A stretch of DNA of 33,735 bases from Bacteroidales bacterium. GTDB taxonomy: Bacteria; Bacteroidota; Bacteroidia; Bacteroidales; UBA4417. Both the position numbers and the translations under genes were made by a program. The stretch spans positions 1-33,735 of the forward strand of contig JADJHD010000052.1 of NCBI GenBank assembly GCA_016707705.1. Reading direction: 5' to 3'. Position 1 is the stretch's first letter. The number at the start of each line of letters is the position of its first letter. A model generated the notes under the pieces. The model had not been told where the DNA came from, ran no database searches, and saw only the letters and a program-made list of their open reading frames with translations. This document shows, one piece after another, positions 1 to 9,228 of this stretch.

Positions 1-997
1 ATTCTGGATTTGTTGAACAGGTCAGCTTCCAATGACCCGAAGAGAAAAAAGTCCGCATAAGGTTGTTCGTGTGTTGAAAATAGCAACCTTCGGTCAAGTT
101 AAACCTTGTTTTTCTGCTCAACAAGGGCAACTTGAATTTTGCATGGTCTTATCACCAGAATGATAATTGCCATGTGCCAGGTATCCGCCCATTTGCAGGT
201 AAAGAGAGATTAAAACTGTAATTTATATAGCTCGGTCTTGATCCTCCTAACAACCCTTACTGAATGATTTTAACTTTAACTCCACCTGTGCTCCATCAAG
301 GCCCCGGGCATTCTCGCTAACCTGGCATTAATCTTTAAGACGGCCTACCCTGTATACTTTTTACTTTCTATTAAAACTCGTAACTCAGTGCCAGGTTGTA
401 TATCTTCAATCCATTGAATACATCATTCCTGATCTCTCCTCATTCCTTCAAACGGGGGACAAACTAATGTAGGTCTCTCCTCGAAAGATTGGAACCACCA
501 ATATTAATAGCATTCATGGAAAAATCTGCCTCATTGCCAGTTGAGAAAGTCGAAACATTGAGAAACTGAAATTAGAAGCCAATGCAATTCGTCCGCTAAT
601 GCGCTGTGGGTTCAGTATTGATACAATCCTTGCAGGAGCATTGTTGGTTTAGCTACCGGTGTTGCAGGAGTGTACGATGTTCTCTATTTTAATAACAGGG
701 ATATGATCAGGGTCACTTTCCCGAAACCTTACATTCCGACAGAATATTTGTCACTTCCAACAGGAACACAAACACAGGAAATAGAGGATAACCACTAACA
801 ATCAATGCCGGAATAAATCATTTCTTTAATCCTGAAAAGGGTATCACCTGCTTTAATTCCCATCGGTAGTTTCTGAATTTTACAAATGTTCTGAGAAGTA
901 GTATATGAGATAACACCCTCAACAAAGAAGAAAGTTCCTGCCTGGAAATGTTATTTCCAAGCATAAGTACAATAATTATAAGCAGTAATTTCTTCAT
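1..997 (-). pseudogene. Outer-membrane beta-barrel-like protein, frame-broken, runs off left edge
   Basis: No single frame is open, but the complement pieces together as one gene starting at ATG 997 with a signal peptide (MKKLLLIIIVLMLGNN). Then come GVISYTTSQN, GIKAGDTLF and SSISCVCVPVGSDKYSV in shifting frames. After that barrel-like strands appear: FSMNAINIGGSNLS near 500 and NGLKIYNLALSYEF near 375-415. Further matches to the same kind of protein (LFSTHEQPYADFFLFGSLEADL) continue to base 1, so the gene is cut by the window edge. The start lies 15 nt past the giant cytochrome stop, so it is probably the next gene of that operon. I know similar uncharacterised Bacteroidetes proteins with a small SSISCVC-type N-terminal domain and a C-terminal barrel. 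An envelope partner for the cytochromes is inference. The breaks look like sequencing indels. Confidence 0.5.
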
Positions 998-1011
998 CTA
1001 CTGATTACTAG

Positions 1012-4000
1012 TTACTTAATGAAATTTCTGATCATTTGACTGTTCCCATTTGGATGGCAATTCAAACAAGCAGCAATTGTTGTATGAATACCCGCTTACT
1101 CCTGGTGGGCATTATTCGTTGAACCTGCGATGATACAGGGAAGTGCAGGTAAATACCGAGTAACTGGTTGAGCTGGGATGGCAATCAGAACAAGTGTTCC
1201 ATTCCTAATTGTGATTTCCGGACTAGATTGAAAATTGGATTGTCACGGTCAAAGGTAGATGGTTGCCATGCAGTTTGAGAGTGACAATCTTCACAGGAGT
1301 CGGGAATTGAGCTGGCATGATTAGGGTCATTGGTCTGGCTGTAACTCATTAATAGGCAAAATCCTAACAGGTGTTGGGAGTGTTTGCATAATCCTATGGC
1401 GGAACCAGAACACCGATTGCAGTATTGGCAAGATGGGCACCTTTGTAATACATAACACTTATTATGGATAGGAAAAGGTTGCCGGAGCCCAACCCGTTAT
1501 TGTGTGGCAGGTTGCACATTCATTGGAATGGCCAATGAAACACGTTGTGGATTTGTCGCCCGGTTATAATTGTTCTGCGGACATCCTCGCAGGTATTCGA
1601 GTATTACTGATCAGTTGGCGTGACACTGCACACAATTGCCGCAATGGTTGTAAGTGCCTCGGTTAAAGGATAGGCGGAATTATGGTCAAAGGTTGAAGGA
1701 ACCCATGCAGTCTGTGTATGGCAATCCTGGCAGGTTGTGGCAAATTGGGAAGCCACATGGTTAGGATTGGTTGTCTGGTTATAATTGTCAATATGACAAC
1801 CGTCGCAGGTATTGGGAGTAGCGTTATAATTACCATTATGACAGGTGGCGCACTGATTCGCCATATATGCGCTTGCCAGAGGAATATGAGCCTCCTTCCA
1901 GCACAATAGTAATTATTATGAATTGGGAAAACTGGCAGGCGCCCATCCTGGATTCGTAGTGGACAACCCTGTACAGTCATTGGGAATAGCCAGCGATACA
2001 TGGTTGGGATTGGTAGCCTGGCTATAATTATTCTGATGGCAGCCCTCACAGGTGTTTGGGGTATTTGAGTATCCACTGGGATGGCATTGCACACAATTGG
2101 AAGCAATGGCAGCATGCGCTCCTGTTAATGGGTAGGTATTGTCATGATCGAATGTTGATGGAACCCATGCAGTCTGTGTATGGCAATCCTGGCAGGTTGT
2201 GGCAAATTGGGAAGCTACATGGTTAGGATTGGTAGTCTGGTTATAATTATCAATATGACATCCATCGCAGGTATTGGGCGTTGTATTATAGTTGCCATTG
2301 TGGCAATCAACACACTGGGATGCAATGGCAATATGAGCACCTTGAAGTGCATAATAATTGTTATGAACTGCAAAAGTAGCAGGCGCCCAGCCCGGAGCAG
2401 TTGTATGACAACCTGCAAAGTCACTTGAGAGACCAAGTGAGGTGACTTGGGCCTACTGACTAGTTATTATAGTTACTGACATGACAACCCTGCACAATCG
2501 CTGGGTGTCCCCGCATATCTATCCGTATTTGACAACTGGCACAATGAGTACCTGCACAACCGCCTGTTAAAGGAATAGAGAAGTGAGTTGTAGGTTGCTT
2601 CGCCGGCTGGAGTTTCCATCAGGATGGCAGGCCACAGGCAAGCTTCTGGTAGTGTAAACATATCCCCGACACCCTGATGCCCATTATTAGTGGAATTCTG
2701 TTGATGACACGAAGATGTGCAGGTTACCAACGTATAATTACCTGGATTGGTATGACAATCAGAACACTGATCCGATTCTCCTGTCCTGAATAAACAGGAA
2801 AATACTGACCATCATGGTTAAAATAGCCGAGTCCATGATTGAGAGGCGACAATCGGCACAGGTGTTGGGAATTCTGAGCAGTAGCGTGGCCGGATCATTC
2901 GTCTGGTTGTATTCATCACTGCGACATCCTGAGCAGGTGTTTGGGAGTATTGGTATAATTTCCCTGGTGACAGGATGCACAATCATTGCCAATTCCAGCA
3001 TGTGCACCTTCCAGCACATTAATAATTGCTGTGGGTAGGGAAAGCTGCCGGAGTCCATCCCGGACCTGTGGTATGACAGGCTGCGCAATGGCTGATATTC
3101 CTGATTCCTGTATGGTTCGGGTTTGTGGTCTGATTATAATTATTGGTATGACAGCTGGCACATACGGTAGAGGTATTGGCATATCCGTTCGCATGGCAAC
3201 TGTTGCAATCATTAACGGCATGACCACCGGTTAATGGAAATGCGGATGTATTGTGATTGAAACTTCCCTGAGAATTCCCTGCAGGGTGGCATTCCAAACA
3301 GGCAATACTATTGTAGGCATATCCTCCAACCCCCTGGTGCTCATCATCTGTATCCGATTGGTTATGCTCATGACAATCTATGCAACTGAAAATTTTATAG
3401 TTTCCAGGATTGGTGTGACATTCAGAACAATCGTTCCATTCTCCCTGGTGGCTCCCTGAATAAATAGGGAAATACTGCCCATCATGATTGAAAGTAGCAG
3501 GTGACCATGCATTTACATTATGACAGTCTTCACAGGTTGTTGGGAACTGGGCAGCAGCATGCGAAGGATCATTGGCCTCATTGTAATCGGTCGCATGGCA
3601 ACCAAAACAGGTATTTGGTGTATTGGTATAATTGCCCTTATGACAGGAAAAACAATCATTCGCAATTGCCTGATGAGCTCCCAATAACGGATAAACTGTA
3701 TTATGATTGGGATAGGATGCTGGTTTCCAATCAGGAAGAGTCGTATGGCAGGTTCCACAATCATTTCCAATTCCGGATGCAATATGATTTGGATTGGTAG
3801 TTTGGGTATAGGCATTCGTATGACAACTGGAGCAAGTGGTTGGAGTTCCGGCATACTGGGAGGTATGACAACTTGAACAGTTAGTGGTCGTATGGGCTCC
3901 CGTTAATGGAAAGCTGGTAGAATTATGGTCAAAGCGCCATCTCCCGAACCATTGGGATGACAGCCAAAACAAGCGATACTATTATAGGTGTAACCGCTAA

Positions 4001-4993
4001 CTCCTTCATGTTCATCATCAGTATCCCCCTGGTTATGCTCATGGCAATCGGTGCAGGTAAATTGAGCATAATTGGAAGGATTTGTATGACAGTCGGAACA
4101 ATTATCCCATTCTCCTTTATGAGTTCCAGAATAAATGGGAAATGACTGGGAATCATGATCTTTATATTCTGCCGGACTCCATCCCGGATTAAGATTGTGA
4201 CATTGCTTGCAATCGGTTGAAAACTGTAATGTAATGTGGTTCGGGCTTGCTGCAGTATTATAATCCTGCTGATGACAGGAAACACAAGCTGCATCAATGC
4301 TGGAGTATGATCCTGAAGTATGACAGGTTTTACAGTCACTGATTTCATGGCCGCCCGTAAGTGGGAAGAAATTGTGATTGATACCGGCTCCAGACCATTC
4401 GAAAGAGTTTATATTATGACATTCTTCGCAATTTGTTGAATAACCGGCTTGGGTGTGATTAGGGTTCGTAGTAGACAGGTAGTTATCTTTATGACAATCA
4501 AAACATTCTACTCCCAGGGGATCAAAACGTAACGCAGAAGCTGTTCCTAAGCCATTCGCAGCCGGGGAAAGATTAATATGACAATCGGAACAATTCGCCT
4601 GGGTATGAGGCCCGATTAAAGGAAACGGCTCATTTGATGCAATTGGGTAGTATTTGTAACCACCCAGGAATTAGGCGTATTACATCGGGAACAATCAGTC
4701 CCAACAGTTTGCTCATGAATATCAATATGACATTCATTACAATCAGTGGGAGTCTTTACAAATTCAAGGGAGGTATGGCAATCCTTGCAGGAAACAGATT
4801 GGTGCTGCCCAACCAGTGGGAATTTAGTAACACTATGATCAAAGGCTAACTTGGCAAGGTCAATCTTCCAGCCATCCGTAGTATGGCAATCCTTGCAACT
4901 GATGGCAAAACCAGTCCCATGGGGAGATTTCTGGGCAAAAACACTCCCGGAAATGATCAGTATGAACAGGATTATTGATGACAGTCTTCGCAT
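1012..4993 (-). CDS. Giant multiheme c-type cytochrome, about 50 heme sites, frame-disrupted
   Basis: The gene starts at ATG 4993 with a signal peptide (MRRLSSIILFILIISGSVFA) and ends with the heme site CLNCH and a stop at 1012-1014, about 1,327 codons. On the complement I count about 52 CxxCH positions by eye: about 39 intact and 13 damaged by an indel or a base. They fall into about 17 three-heme modules with a period near 222 nt (about 74 residues), plus one N-terminal site. Common modules carry FPLTGAH, TNPNH and a W-P motif. A variant module with CIDCHEHNQ and EHQGVGGY recurs near 4087, 3415 and 2750. The largest intact stretch is 3019-3972 (317 residues, 12 hemes). The start overlaps the upstream 20-heme gene by 22 nt. 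The protein is exported and probably a periplasmic or surface electron wire. Several frameshifts, mostly below 4600, look like read errors. CxxCR (2846, 2920) and CxxCN (4687) replace CxxCH at three sites. Confidence 0.8.
1698..1816 (-). repeat. Long near-identical internal repeat, copy 1
   Basis: This 119-bp stretch matches 2160-2278 with about five mismatches. The offset is 462 bp (154 codons, two heme modules). It covers the CxxCH sites near 1717 and 1793. The similarity is much higher than between other modules, suggesting a recent in-frame duplication or gene conversion. Confidence 0.85.
2160..2278 (-). repeat. Long near-identical internal repeat, copy 2
   Basis: Partner of the repeat at 1698-1816, inside the giant cytochrome gene. 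It covers the heme sites near 2178 and 2256. The mismatches are single bases (for example at the codons after GGGAAGC), not indels. Confidence 0.85.
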
Positions 4994-6585
4994 TTGATTT
5001 TCTTAGTTTTATACAGGATAAAAGTTGCTTCACCAATAGTGACAGGTTGGTGGCATTTTTCACAAGGGAGGCCTGAATGCTTGCCATCCAATGGAAATTG
5101 AGATTTGTTGTGATCAAAAGAAACGGTTGGTTTGAAAGCTATTGAATTATGACATTTTTTACAATCTGTTTTTCCATTCTCGTCAAACTGCTGATTATGA
5201 GTGTCGGTATGACAGTCACTACAATTCATGGATAAATCTTTAAAAGCCTGGTTGGCATGGCCTTTCACTTCCTTGTTAAAATGGCAATCCCTGCAGGTTT
5301 TGGTTTCATGAGCACCTTCAAGAATAAACTGTGTGGTTTTATGATCAAATTCAACCTGGTTCCAACGATTATTGGTGTGACAGTTTTCACAATTTTCTTC
5401 AGGATAGTATTTCTCTGATATCTTGCCTGTATGAATGTTCTCATGACAGTCTTTACAATTCTTCCCGATCTCTTTAAATTTCCATTTAGTCTCTTTCTTA
5501 TGGCACGAAATACAAGGTGTTGCCAAATGTGCACCTTTCAACGAAAATCCTGATGAATTATGTTTCTCAATGGTAAAGGAAGATCCTTTGAATCCTTGCA
5601 CCGAATGGCATTCAGAACAATCAGGAGAAACACCATTCTTAACAAATTGCTTTTCATGATAATCCACATGACAATCCGTGCAGTGTTTATGCAGCAATGG
5701 TGTGGTAAGTTTTATCTTGTGGCACGACTTACAACTCACTGCCTGGTGCTTGCCTTCTAAATTGAAATCTGTTTTACTGTGATCAAAATTCTTTACACCA
5801 CCAACGGCTGCAAAAGACTCTGTATTATGGCATTCAGAGCATTTCTGCCCAAATTTATTATCATGTGCATCCTTATGGCAATTCGTACAATTTGCATACT
5901 TAACCCCTTTGAATTCCTGGTATTTTACGCCACTTCTCATGGAAGTTTTATGGCATTCAGCGCAGGGAACATCCTGGTGCTTGCCCGTGAGTTTAAAGCC
6001 TGACTTCTGATGACTAAATTTAGTGGCAGGCTTAAACTTTTCATTGTCATGACAATCAGTGCAATTGCTGGAAAGAGATTTCTGATGATAATCAGTATGA
6101 CACGACAAGCAATCAGTGCCCATCCCGAGAAATGTGTATTTTTTGGCTTTTATCTTCGCATCCTTAATATATTGAGGTTTATGACAATCCTCGCACTTCT
6201 TTTTGCTATGAGCCCCAATGAGTTTGTATCCGGTAAGGGCATGATTGAACTTGGTTTTATCGAAACGGATGATTTGAAAATTAACTCCGTGATGGTCACT
6301 ATGGCAGGATGCACATTGTTTCCCTTTCACCTCAGCAGATGAGTGATATCCCTTATTACTGCTTATTCTGCTCTTCAGTTCAGTATGGCAGGCCAGGCAC
6401 TTATCATTCGAAACTTTTTCACCCAGAATATGACACTTGGTACAGTTTGACATTCCCTCCAGATGTGAATGCACCTTGGCAAGGTCTCCCGGAGATATCT
6501 GTGATTTAACCTCAACCAAAAAGCAAAGTTGAAACAGGAATAATCCTGTCAGAAATACTTTAAAGAGGTTAGTAGGATAAATCAT
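4972..6585 (-). CDS. Periplasmic 20-heme c-type cytochrome
   Basis: A 537-residue protein with an N-terminal signal peptide (hydrophobic stretch VFLTGLFLFQLCFLV, probable cleavage before QISPGD). I count 20 CxxCH motifs: CTKCH, CLACH, CASCH, CEDCH, CLSCH, CTDCH, CAECH, CTNCH, CSECH, CKSCH, CTDCH, CSECH, CISCH, CKDCH, CENCH, CRDCH, CSDCH, CKKCH, CEKCH and CEDCH. Linkers repeat as FDH-x-FxLxGxHxxxxCxxCH, the same style as the start of the giant cytochrome, so the two are related. It is intact in one frame. The stop overlaps the downstream start by 22 nt and the upstream oxidoreductase ends 26 nt away, so translation is probably coupled. A role in carrying electrons from the membrane module to the giant cytochrome is inferred from gene order. 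The family is cytochrome c3/multiheme; no specific characterised homologue is recognised. Confidence 0.92.
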   Translation of the reverse strand: MIYPTNLFKVFLTGLFLFQLCFLVEVKSQISPGDLAKVHSHLEGMSNCTKCHILGEKVSNDKCLACHTELKSRISSNKGYHSSAEVKGKQCASCHSDHHGVNFQIIRFDKTKFNHALTGYKLIGAHSKKKCEDCHKPQYIKDAKIKAKKYTFLGMGTDCLSCHTDYHQKSLSSNCTDCHDNEKFKPATKFSHQKSGFKLTGKHQDVPCAECHKTSMRSGVKYQEFKGVKYANCTNCHKDAHDNKFGQKCSECHNTESFAAVGGVKNFDHSKTDFNLEGKHQAVSCKSCHKIKLTTPLLHKHCTDCHVDYHEKQFVKNGVSPDCSECHSVQGFKGSSFTIEKHNSSGFSLKGAHLATPCISCHKKETKWKFKEIGKNCKDCHENIHTGKISEKYYPEENCENCHTNNRWNQVEFDHKTTQFILEGAHETKTCRDCHFNKEVKGHANQAFKDLSMNCSDCHTDTHNQQFDENGKTDCKKCHNSIAFKPTVSFDHNKSQFPLDGKHSGLPCEKCHQPVTIGEATFILYKTKKIKCEDCHQ

Positions 6586-6611
6586 TTCTTCAATTAATTG
6601 GACAGTTTCTG

Positions 6612-7946
6612 TTAAGTGTGTTTCAAAATGGCTTCACCAAACTTTTTGGTAATCATAATTCCAGCCTTTTGTAAAAACTGGATAGGTAATTCACCCCCGG
6701 CAAAAATATATACGAATTGATTGACAACATGTATCTCCTTGTCCTCCTTCAAATCCTTTAGCAACACAGATTCCTTTAGTATTTCAACCGGTGAGGTATT
6801 AAAGAGTACCCTTACTTTGCCAGAAGATGAAGCAATACCAATTCTTTCGCTATTCATGGGTTTCAAACGGCTAAAAGTATCACCCCTGTAAGATAAGGTT
6901 ACATTATTATGGTCACAAAGAAGTAAAGCTGATTCAATAGCAGAATCACCGCCTCCCACTACCATAATATCTTTACCACTGATATCTTCGGGCTCTAATA
7001 ATCTGTAGGCTACCTTTTCCAGCATTTCACCCGGAACCCCCAGCTTTCGTGGAGTACCTCTCCGGCCAATGGCGATTAAAACCGTTTTGGTTGAAAGTTT
7101 TTCGCCTGCCAGGGTTTCAACCAGAAAATGGTTATTCTCCTTATGAATGGCTTCCACTTTAGTATTTTCCCTGATAGTCAGCTGATTTTTCCCTAATGCG
7201 TTTTGCCATAAATCCAGGAGTTCGGTTTTACTGGTTTCAAAGAGTTTGACCTTTCCAAAAAGAGGTAAGTCCATGGCTGAGGTCATTACAATTTTTTGCC
7301 TGGGGAAGGTATAAACTGTCCCTCCAAGTGTATCCTGTTCAAGGGTCAGAAATCTTAAGTTATGCTTTTTAGCGGTCAGGGAAGCTGAAATACCCGCCGG
7401 GCCTGCCCCGATTATTATCAAATCATAGGTAGCATCATGACTTCCCCTGAGCGTTCTGACCAGGTTGTCCACCGCCTGTTTGCCTTGTTCTACAGCATTC
7501 TTGATGAGTCCCATCCCTCCCAATTCACCGGCGATATAGATTCCATTGACATTGGTTTCAAAATTCTGATTGACATGGGGTAGATCAACACCCCGGGTTT
7601 CTGTTCCAATGCATAACATGATCGCCTGTGTAGGACAGGCATGAAAGCATGCACCATGACCAATACATCTCGATGCATTAATAGTTGTGGCTTTCCCGTC
7701 TTTTATGCCAATAATGTCTTTTTCAGGACATGCAGCAACACAGGCTCCGGTTTTGATACAGCTATTTGCATCTATTACCGGGTGCAGAGAGATAGGCTCA
7801 AATAATCCATCCTGTTTGGCCTTGATGATCTTCTCTTCTACTTTTTTAGAATCCCTTTTCTGTTTGCGGAGATAAATGAAAACAACGATCAGGCAGAATA
7901 ATACTGCAACTGAATAAATTGCGACTTGTTCAATGAGAATTTCCAT
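6612..7946 (-). CDS. Membrane-anchored ferredoxin/FAD-dependent NAD(P)H oxidoreductase
   Basis: 444 residues. Residues 7-26 form one membrane anchor. Two ferredoxin-type cluster motifs follow: C63-x5-C69-x3-C73-P and C94-x5-C100-x3-C104-P. In each, the usual second cysteine is replaced (T66 and H97). A thioredoxin-reductase-like flavoprotein domain runs from about 174 to the end, with an FAD-binding GAGPAG at 180-185 and an NAD(P)-binding GGGDSA at 331-336. No CxxC redox disulfide is seen, so it is not a true thioredoxin reductase. It could pass electrons between NAD(P)H and the membrane heme-b protein encoded 3 nt upstream or the cytochromes downstream. The direction of flow is not known. 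A related uncharacterised family with the same altered cysteine pattern exists in anaerobes and Bacteroidetes, so I do not take the substitutions as damage. Confidence 0.85.
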   Translation of the reverse strand: MEILIEQVAIYSVAVLFCLIVVFIYLRKQKRDSKKVEEKIIKAKQDGLFEPISLHPVIDANSCIKTGACVAACPEKDIIGIKDGKATTINASRCIGHGACFHACPTQAIMLCIGTETRGVDLPHVNQNFETNVNGIYIAGELGGMGLIKNAVEQGKQAVDNLVRTLRGSHDATYDLIIIGAGPAGISASLTAKKHNLRFLTLEQDTLGGTVYTFPRQKIVMTSAMDLPLFGKVKLFETSKTELLDLWQNALGKNQLTIRENTKVEAIHKENNHFLVETLAGEKLSTKTVLIAIGRRGTPRKLGVPGEMLEKVAYRLLEPEDISGKDIMVVGGGDSAIESALLLCDHNNVTLSYRGDTFSRLKPMNSERIGIASSSGKVRVLFNTSPVEILKESVLLKDLKEDKEIHVVNQFVYIFAGGELPIQFLQKAGIMITKKFGEAILKHT

Positions 7947-7949
7947 AAC

Positions 7950-8819
7950 TCAGAATATCCATCTGTAACCAAAAACAATAGTGACTCCCACATGAATCAC
8001 CATGATCACCAGCATTACCAAGGCAAAAGGTAAATGTGCCACATGCCAGTATTTAAATAGGTTCTGCATGGTAACCAGGCGCTCTATGCGTCGGTTCAGG
8101 GAAATTTCATTGTTTACCAACCTGATAACTTGTGTACGTTCTGCTTTGGGTATCTTATTGCTTCTCAGCACATTTTTTACACTACGTAGCGCTTTCTTAT
8201 CCTGTATGTAACGTTTCAATGTACGTGAAAACACATTGCCCTGAAAACGACTGATTTTTGAGCGGGTAGAGGCGACAATCATTTCAAAACTGCCTTCATC
8301 CAGTTGTACCGATTGATTTAAGGCTGCTCCAATATCCCCTTTCATGTCCCTTATTTCATTGAGACTCAATTCCCGGCCTTCAATACTCCTGGGAATTTGA
8401 ATGTAGATGAATCTTCCGATGATTCCACTGAGAAAAACAGCTACCATACTCCAGAAACTGATGGCAACAATACCACCGAATTTGAAGGAGGTATGGAATA
8501 AAACCAGGATTGGACCTAATGTACACAGAAAGATGTGGAATTCAAGCCAATGCTTCAGAACACCTAACCTTGAAAATATTCTGTACCTTTTCCGGGCCAT
8601 ATAAAGAATGACTCCGAAAATCATAAATAAAGAACCAATAATCCCGATTCCATGACCAAGAATGCCACTGGGTTTGAGCATGGAATGTTCCGGATGGAAT
8701 GCTCTCTCTTCCAGGCTGGTTATATAGTAAGCATATCCCTTCATGAAAAGGGCAACCAGGGCAACGATCACAATTAATGAAAGAGTTACCAGGTAGATTC
8801 TGTGAGCAATTTTAGTCAT
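7950..8819 (-). CDS. Integral membrane protein, probable heme-b quinone-interacting subunit
   Basis: 289 residues with about five hydrophobic segments: near 8-27, 52-73, 93-110, 114-136 and 262-283. Histidines lie in or at the ends of these segments: H56, H90, H95, H109, H259, H262 and H276. The pattern resembles di-heme b-type cytochromes, but the family is not one I can name. A soluble, basic, helical loop lies between about 140 and 255. It is the first gene of the minus-strand operon and ends 3 nt before the oxidoreductase start. Together they may form the quinone or NAD(P)H entry point for the multiheme chain. Heme binding is inferred from histidine placement only. The start at 8819 puts a hydrophobic segment right after MTKIAHR, which is reasonable. 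Confidence 0.7.
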   Translation of the reverse strand: MTKIAHRIYLVTLSLIVIVALVALFMKGYAYYITSLEERAFHPEHSMLKPSGILGHGIGIIGSLFMIFGVILYMARKRYRIFSRLGVLKHWLEFHIFLCTLGPILVLFHTSFKFGGIVAISFWSMVAVFLSGIIGRFIYIQIPRSIEGRELSLNEIRDMKGDIGAALNQSVQLDEGSFEMIVASTRSKISRFQGNVFSRTLKRYIQDKKALRSVKNVLRSNKIPKAERTQVIRLVNNEISLNRRIERLVTMQNLFKYWHVAHLPFALVMLVIMVIHVGVTIVFGYRWIF

Positions 8820-8860
8820 CCAATTTAATTAATTGTGTATCAAATAGTTGTAGAGTTTCC

Positions 8861-8881
8861 ATTTGATTGAGAAAATCAAAT
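8861..8881 (-). promoter_or_regulatory. 8-bp perfect inverted repeat in operon leader
   Basis: ATTTGATT, a five-base spacer, then AATCAAAT, ending 42 bp upstream of the membrane-protein start. It contains TTGAT and ATCAA but with seven bases between them, where FNR/CRP boxes have four. It could be an mRNA hairpin or an operator. Confidence 0.35.
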
Positions 8882-8917
8882 TTAATATTAATAACCAAGA
8901 AACTATTGCATTTATTT

Positions 8918-8940
8918 TAATTTAGAATTATTCTAAATTA
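8918..8940. promoter_or_regulatory. Perfect palindrome resembling a Fur/PerR/Irr-family operator
   Basis: Two 11-bp arms flank one central base. The core reads TTAGAAT-T-ATTCTAA, a 7-1-7 dyad like the PerR box (TTATAATNATTATAA) and the Irr element. It lies about 99 bp upstream of the membrane-protein start and about 290 bp upstream of the plus-strand small protein, so it could control either side. An iron- or peroxide-responsive regulator would fit heme-rich cytochromes and metal transport. Binding is inference. Confidence 0.5.
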
Positions 8941-9228
8941 TATTTAGCTTCAAATTATATTCAAAACTTCATCTTGGAATTATGCAATATTAATCTGGAA
9001 AATATACTCTCTGTATCAGAACAGAAAATACTGAATAATAGCTAGCTATGTATGTTTCTTAAGTAATCCAACTCATATCAAATTAATCTTTATCAAAATT
9101 AATAATATATAAACTTCTACATATATATAATAGTTGATATTACTTGATTATTTTTTTTCATTTCTTATACTTAATCCAAAGATTATCATCCTGTTCATGA
9201 GAATGTGAGTTTTTATTAATTTTGTCGA

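Larger units (their letters stand above)
8820..9228. other. Divergent intergenic control region, AT-rich
   Basis: A 409-bp gap between the minus-strand cytochrome operon and the plus-strand metal genes. No coding region or RNA gene is recognised. It holds two dyads near the minus-strand start (8861-8881 and 8918-8940, listed separately) and then very AT-rich sequence from about 8980 to 9180 without clear structure. Promoters for both directions must lie here, but I could not place a convincing -35/-10 or -33/-7 pair. Confidence 0.6.

Noticed and set aside
660..800. Plus-strand open frame in the left edge region
   Set aside because: About 40 codons are open by chance. The complement carries recognisable pieces of the barrel-like protein.
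1012..4993. CRISPR-like regular spacing of similar sequences
   Set aside because: The period (about 222 nt) and the repeated motif are codon-based CxxCH modules in an exported protein. There are no short identical repeats with unique spacers.
3253..6342. Open frames on the plus strand opposite the cytochrome genes
   Set aside because: They are shadows caused by the repeated Cys/His codon pattern on the minus strand. They lack coherent domains, and the minus-strand proteins explain the DNA.
8863..8879. FNR/CRP-like box TTGAT...ATCAA
   Set aside because: The half-sites are separated by seven bases instead of four, so it was kept only as a generic dyad.
9217..9224. TAATTTTG as a -7 promoter element for the small protein
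   Set aside because: It ends four bases before the ATG, which would put the transcript start inside the gene, and no -33 element is visible.
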